A stretch of 7,854 nucleotides of DNA, from NCBI GenBank assembly GCA_020050965.1, contig JAGVJV010000109.1:1-7854 (forward strand), written 5' to 3'. The stretch is from Parachlamydiales bacterium. Its GTDB lineage: Bacteria > Chlamydiota > Chlamydiia > Chlamydiales > Rhabdochlamydiaceae. The notes below the pieces were generated by a model, which was not told the DNA's origin, made no database searches, and saw only the letters and a program-made list of their open reading frames with translations. A program made the position numbers and the translations under genes. Positions 5,587 to 7,854 of this stretch are shown piece by piece; the stretch's first letter is position 1, and the number at the start of each line of letters is the position of its first letter.

Positions 5587-6390
5587 ATGAAAATGGAACC
5601 AACTAAACTTGTACCTATGGCTCTGACTGCAGCATCAGGCGCGCTCTTTGGAGGCGCTGTTTTTGGAACGGTGAGCGGCGCTCTATCGAGTTCTATCGGC
5701 GCGCTGGCCTTTACCTCGAAATTCACCCCTATGCAAAAAATCGCCTCTGCCGTTGCTTTCACAGCGATTAACTTGGCTACGCGCCATTATCTAGTAGATC
5801 AACCCATCATTGCCTCTTGTTTTGGATTGCTGCCGATTTTAGGATTAAGGCCGTATGCTGGAATAGGCATAGGGTTAACAGCTGGAACCGGGCTCCTTGG
5901 ATCATATGCTCTTTCGAAACTCGCAGAGATAGCTTCAAGTCAGGTGGATCCGGTGTTGTTGACCCTACTCACCATTGAGGTCATCGGAGCTACGATTACT
6001 GGAGCTTGTTTACCCACTTTTTTTATAGGTAATGAAGTTACGAATACAGATGTGTATAAGTTCACTGCATATACAGCTGGTATCATCGCCAGCATTGCAG
6101 GATCGTTACATATGCTTTGCTCAACGTCTCATCCCCTGACGCACGCAGGAATCTTGCTCATCCCTGCTGGGGTAATCGCTGCTTTTCGCGCTCGCGCTAT
6201 TTACTCTGTGAAGCGAGCGCCCGGATTTATGGTTCAACTTAAGGAAGCTCGTGAGAAGGCTGCTGCCAGACATAAAGCACTGCCGAAACAAACAGATGCA
6301 CAACTAGGTGAGACGATTGAAGAGCTTCAAAAGGAATTAAAGACACTTGAAGAAATCCAAAGCAGTCTCGGCAATCTTTATAGCCAATAG
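5587..6390 (+). CDS. Multi-pass membrane protein with C-terminal charged helix, unrecognised (possible Inc-like)
   Basis: 267 aa from ATG 5587; a second in-frame ATG two codons later is also possible. I do not recognise the family. Hydrophobic segments rich in Gly, Ala, Ile and Leu are seen at about residues 10-42, 52-66, 74-110 (possibly two), 122-147, 159-178 and 185-203, so five to seven membrane passes are likely. Residues 204-235 are basic (RARAIYSVKR, KEAREKAAARHK). Residues 236-262 form a charged, leucine-spaced helix (ETIEELQKELKTLEEIQ) likely to make a short coiled coil in the cytosol or, if exported, in the host cytosol. There is no cleavable signal peptide. It is divergent from the lipid operon, with its own promoter, and precedes the surface-protein gene by 64 bases. 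Chlamydial inclusion-membrane proteins pair hydrophobic regions with coiled coils, but they usually have two-helix hairpins, so that assignment is only a suggestion. Confidence 0.75.
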   Translation: MKMEPTKLVPMALTAASGALFGGAVFGTVSGALSSSIGALAFTSKFTPMQKIASAVAFTAINLATRHYLVDQPIIASCFGLLPILGLRPYAGIGIGLTAGTGLLGSYALSKLAEIASSQVDPVLLTLLTIEVIGATITGACLPTFFIGNEVTNTDVYKFTAYTAGIIASIAGSLHMLCSTSHPLTHAGILLIPAGVIAAFRARAIYSVKRAPGFMVQLKEAREKAAARHKALPKQTDAQLGETIEELQKELKTLEEIQSSLGNLYSQ

Positions 6391-6442
6391 GTTCTTATAT
6401 TTTTTGTTAGATAGGTATTTAAGGATACGCTAATCTGCGATT

Positions 6443-6446
6443 GAGG
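6443..6446 (+). promoter_or_regulatory. Ribosome binding site of the glycine-rich surface protein gene
   Basis: GAGG eight bases before ATG 6455. The 64-base gap upstream is AT-rich and contains no clear hairpin terminator, so read-through from the membrane protein gene is possible. Confidence 0.5.
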
Positions 6447-6454
6447 TTAGTATC

Positions 6455-7854
6455 ATGTCTGCAAGAAAATTTCTCACGTCTTGTTTGCTTTTTTCTGCGC
6501 CCTGCTTTCTTTTTTCTTCTAGTCCCACTGATGACATCTCCCTTAATGCGGGCATCGTCAATGCCAATACGGGAGTAGATACGATTATCAATTTCCAAAA
6601 TAGTATCACTCTTACACCAGCGTTTGGTCAACCTCTGCTTCGGCCGATCAACACGCTGCCCACGTTTGCACCAACGAATCAACTGATCACCATCAATGGA
6701 AATGGCTTCACTTTAAATGGAGCAAATACCTTTCGTCTATTCTATGTCCGCGGTGGCACGGTCACGATCAATAATCTGACATTTGCAAATGGGATTGCAA
6801 AGGGAGGAAATGGAACGACAGCCAATGGCGGCGGAGGCGGGGGTGGGGGCGCGGGCCTTGGTGGCGCTCTATTTGTCAGCACTGGTTCTAATGTTACCTT
6901 AGCAAATCCAATCTTCATGAATTCGAAGGCCACTGGCGGTGCGGGAGGTGGCATTACGGGAGCAACTAATAATTTGGATGGCGGCGGGGGTGGAGGCGGG
7001 CTACTTGGCAACGGCGGGTTAATGAATGGCGATGGGGGAGCTGGCGGCGGTAGTTTTGACTTTAATGGAGGGGCCTCTGCCACTGATTCAGTCAATGGGG
7101 GCGGGGGAGGCGGAGGCGCTGGAGTTGCTACTGTTGGAGCAGATTCTTTCCTAACCGGTACTGCAAATGGAGGAGATGGCGGATCCAATTGGGCTGGCAA
7201 TGCAGGCGGTACAGGCGGTGTGGGAGATTCTGTGAATGGTAATCCTGGTCCTTTATCCGGAACAGGCGGTGGAGGCGGATCGAGCTCTATTGGTGCAAAT
7301 GGAGGTGCAGGAGGCGCGGGAAATGATGGCGGCGGCGGCGGCGGCGGCGGTTCTACGAATGGCGGTCCTGTGGGTGGCGCAGGTGGAGGCGGTGGTTATG
7401 CTGGAGGCGGTGGCGGCGGCGGCGAGAGTTCTAATCAGACCGTTGGAGGCCAAGGGGGATCAGGTGGCTTTGGAGGCGGCGGCGGAGGCGGTGGTTTTGC
7501 ACTTTTACCTGGAGGCCAGGGCGGTGATGGAGGAATTGGAGGCTTTGGAGGAGGCGGCGGCGGGGGAGGCGGTCTCGATGCAGCAGCGATAAGAGCTGGT
7601 AATCCTGGAATAGGGGGGGGTGGCGGCGGACATGGCGCACCTGGTGTGGCACAGGAAAACACTACGATTGGAGGCGCTGGAGGCGGCGGAGCTGGGTTTG
7701 GCGGAGCGATTTTCATCGAAAATGGAGGCACTCTGAACATCAATGGGTCTGCGTCATTCCAAGGCAATACTGTGACTGCAGGGGCTTCTGGAGGGACTGG
7801 AGCGACAGCTGGAAGCGCTGCAGGAGCCGACATTTTCATGATGGGCGGCGCCTC
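6455..7854 (+). CDS. Glycine-rich Pmp/autotransporter-like secreted surface protein (3' end beyond the window)
   Basis: The frame is open from ATG 6455 to the edge: 466 codons with no stop. Residues 1-23 look like a Sec signal peptide (ARK, then a hydrophobic FLTSCLLFSAPCFLF core, then SSS). Residues 28-115 are beta-helix-like, with ITINGNGFTLNG and GGTVTINNLTFANG, a layout typical of autotransporter passenger domains. Residues 116-420 are about 48% glycine by hand count (147 of 305), with runs of up to ten Gly separated by single aromatic, Asn, Asp or Ser-rich spacers. The glycine block is bracketed by GLGGALFV (134-141) and FGGAIFIENGG (415-425), the latter followed by SFQGN. GGA(I/L) and FxxN are hallmark tetrapeptides of chlamydial polymorphic membrane proteins. 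The only two Cys are in the signal peptide. A C-terminal beta-barrel would be expected but lies outside the window, so the autotransporter call is inference. It probably acts as an adhesin or surface layer component. Confidence 0.8.
   Translation, partial: MSARKFLTSCLLFSAPCFLFSSSPTDDISLNAGIVNANTGVDTIINFQNSITLTPAFGQPLLRPINTLPTFAPTNQLITINGNGFTLNGANTFRLFYVRGGTVTINNLTFANGIAKGGNGTTANGGGGGGGGAGLGGALFVSTGSNVTLANPIFMNSKATGGAGGGITGATNNLDGGGGGGGLLGNGGLMNGDGGAGGGSFDFNGGASATDSVNGGGGGGGAGVATVGADSFLTGTANGGDGGSNWAGNAGGTGGVGDSVNGNPGPLSGTGGGGGSSSIGANGGAGGAGNDGGGGGGGGSTNGGPVGGAGGGGGYAGGGGGGGESSNQTVGGQGGSGGFGGGGGGGGFALLPGGQGGDGGIGGFGGGGGGGGGLDAAAIRAGNPGIGGGGGGHGAPGVAQENTTIGGAGGGGAGFGGAIFIENGGTLNINGSASFQGNTVTAGASGGTGATAGSAAGADIFMMGGA
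7328..7351 (+). repeat. In-frame GGC microsatellite encoding polyglycine
   Basis: Seven tandem GGC codons followed by GGT encode Gly292-299 of the surface protein. Because the unit is three bases, slippage would change the number of glycines without breaking the frame. Many shorter GGC/GGA/GGT runs surround it. Confidence 0.85.

Noticed and set aside
6455..6505. Lipoprotein signal (LTSC at residues 7-10) in the surface protein
   Set aside because: The hydrophobic core before Cys10 is only a few residues long and continues after it, so a normal Sec signal is more likely.
6742..7200. Proline-rich minus-strand frame, also 7435-7839
   Set aside because: These are antisense readings of glycine codons (GGN read as NCC), open only because of composition.
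7236..7592. Plus-strand Ala/Val/Glu-rich 118-aa frame
   Set aside because: It is a frame-shifted reading of the same glycine-rich repeats within the open frame from 6455, which has the signal peptide and ribosome binding site.
7300..7620. Regular short repeats resembling a CRISPR or tandem array
   Set aside because: They are coding glycine codons without constant repeat and spacer lengths.

Overview
The window looks like a piece of a Chlamydiae chromosome, most likely an environmental (amoeba-associated, Parachlamydiales-type) lineage. The main clue is the left edge. The end of a type III secretion C-ring protein (SctQ/CdsQ, SpoA/FliN domain) runs straight into a Pkn5-like Ser/Thr kinase, the gene order known from the Chlamydia type III secretion locus (cdsQ-pkn5-cdsC). 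A Pmp/autotransporter-like surface protein at the right edge and a multi-pass, possibly Inc-like membrane protein fit the same picture. The genus cannot be fixed from sequence reading alone.

Layout. (1) 1-1850, plus strand: 3' end of sctQ, then pkn5 overlapping it by one base. Pkn5 has a complete-looking kinase active site and a C-terminal region that reads as a SpoIIE/RsbU-type PP2C phosphatase fold without its metal-binding residues. (2) 1851-2268: a 418-base stretch with no convincing gene, filled by a 323-bp nested inverted-repeat element (1888-2210) with 13-bp perfect terminal inverted repeats. The element sits between two convergent transcription units, and the next expected type III gene (sctC) does not follow. 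(3) 5455-2269, minus strand: a tight three-gene operon of a eukaryote-type acyl-CoA oxidase, a single-domain SCP2 lipid carrier and an HSL-family alpha/beta hydrolase. The genes overlap by 14 bp or abut with zero spacing. (4) 5456-5586: a divergent promoter region. (5) 5587-6390, plus strand: an unrecognised membrane protein of 267 aa with several hydrophobic segments and a C-terminal charged helix. (6) 6455 to the window edge, plus strand: a secreted, beta-helix/autotransporter-like protein with a roughly 300-residue region that is nearly half glycine. It is not closed by a stop in the window.

How they fit together. The left block belongs to type III secretion and host signalling: a secretion-apparatus part and a kinase whose Chlamydia relative is a secretion substrate. 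The central operon suggests handling of host-derived lipid. The hydrolase would release an acyl chain, SCP2 would carry the lipid or acyl-CoA, and the oxidase would perform the first beta-oxidation step using oxygen and producing hydrogen peroxide. The two right-hand genes are envelope or surface proteins. The most unusual items are the kinase/pseudophosphatase fusion, the inverted-repeat element at the point where the type III gene order breaks, the peroxisome-like lipid operon, and the extreme glycine-rich surface protein with an in-frame GGC microsatellite.
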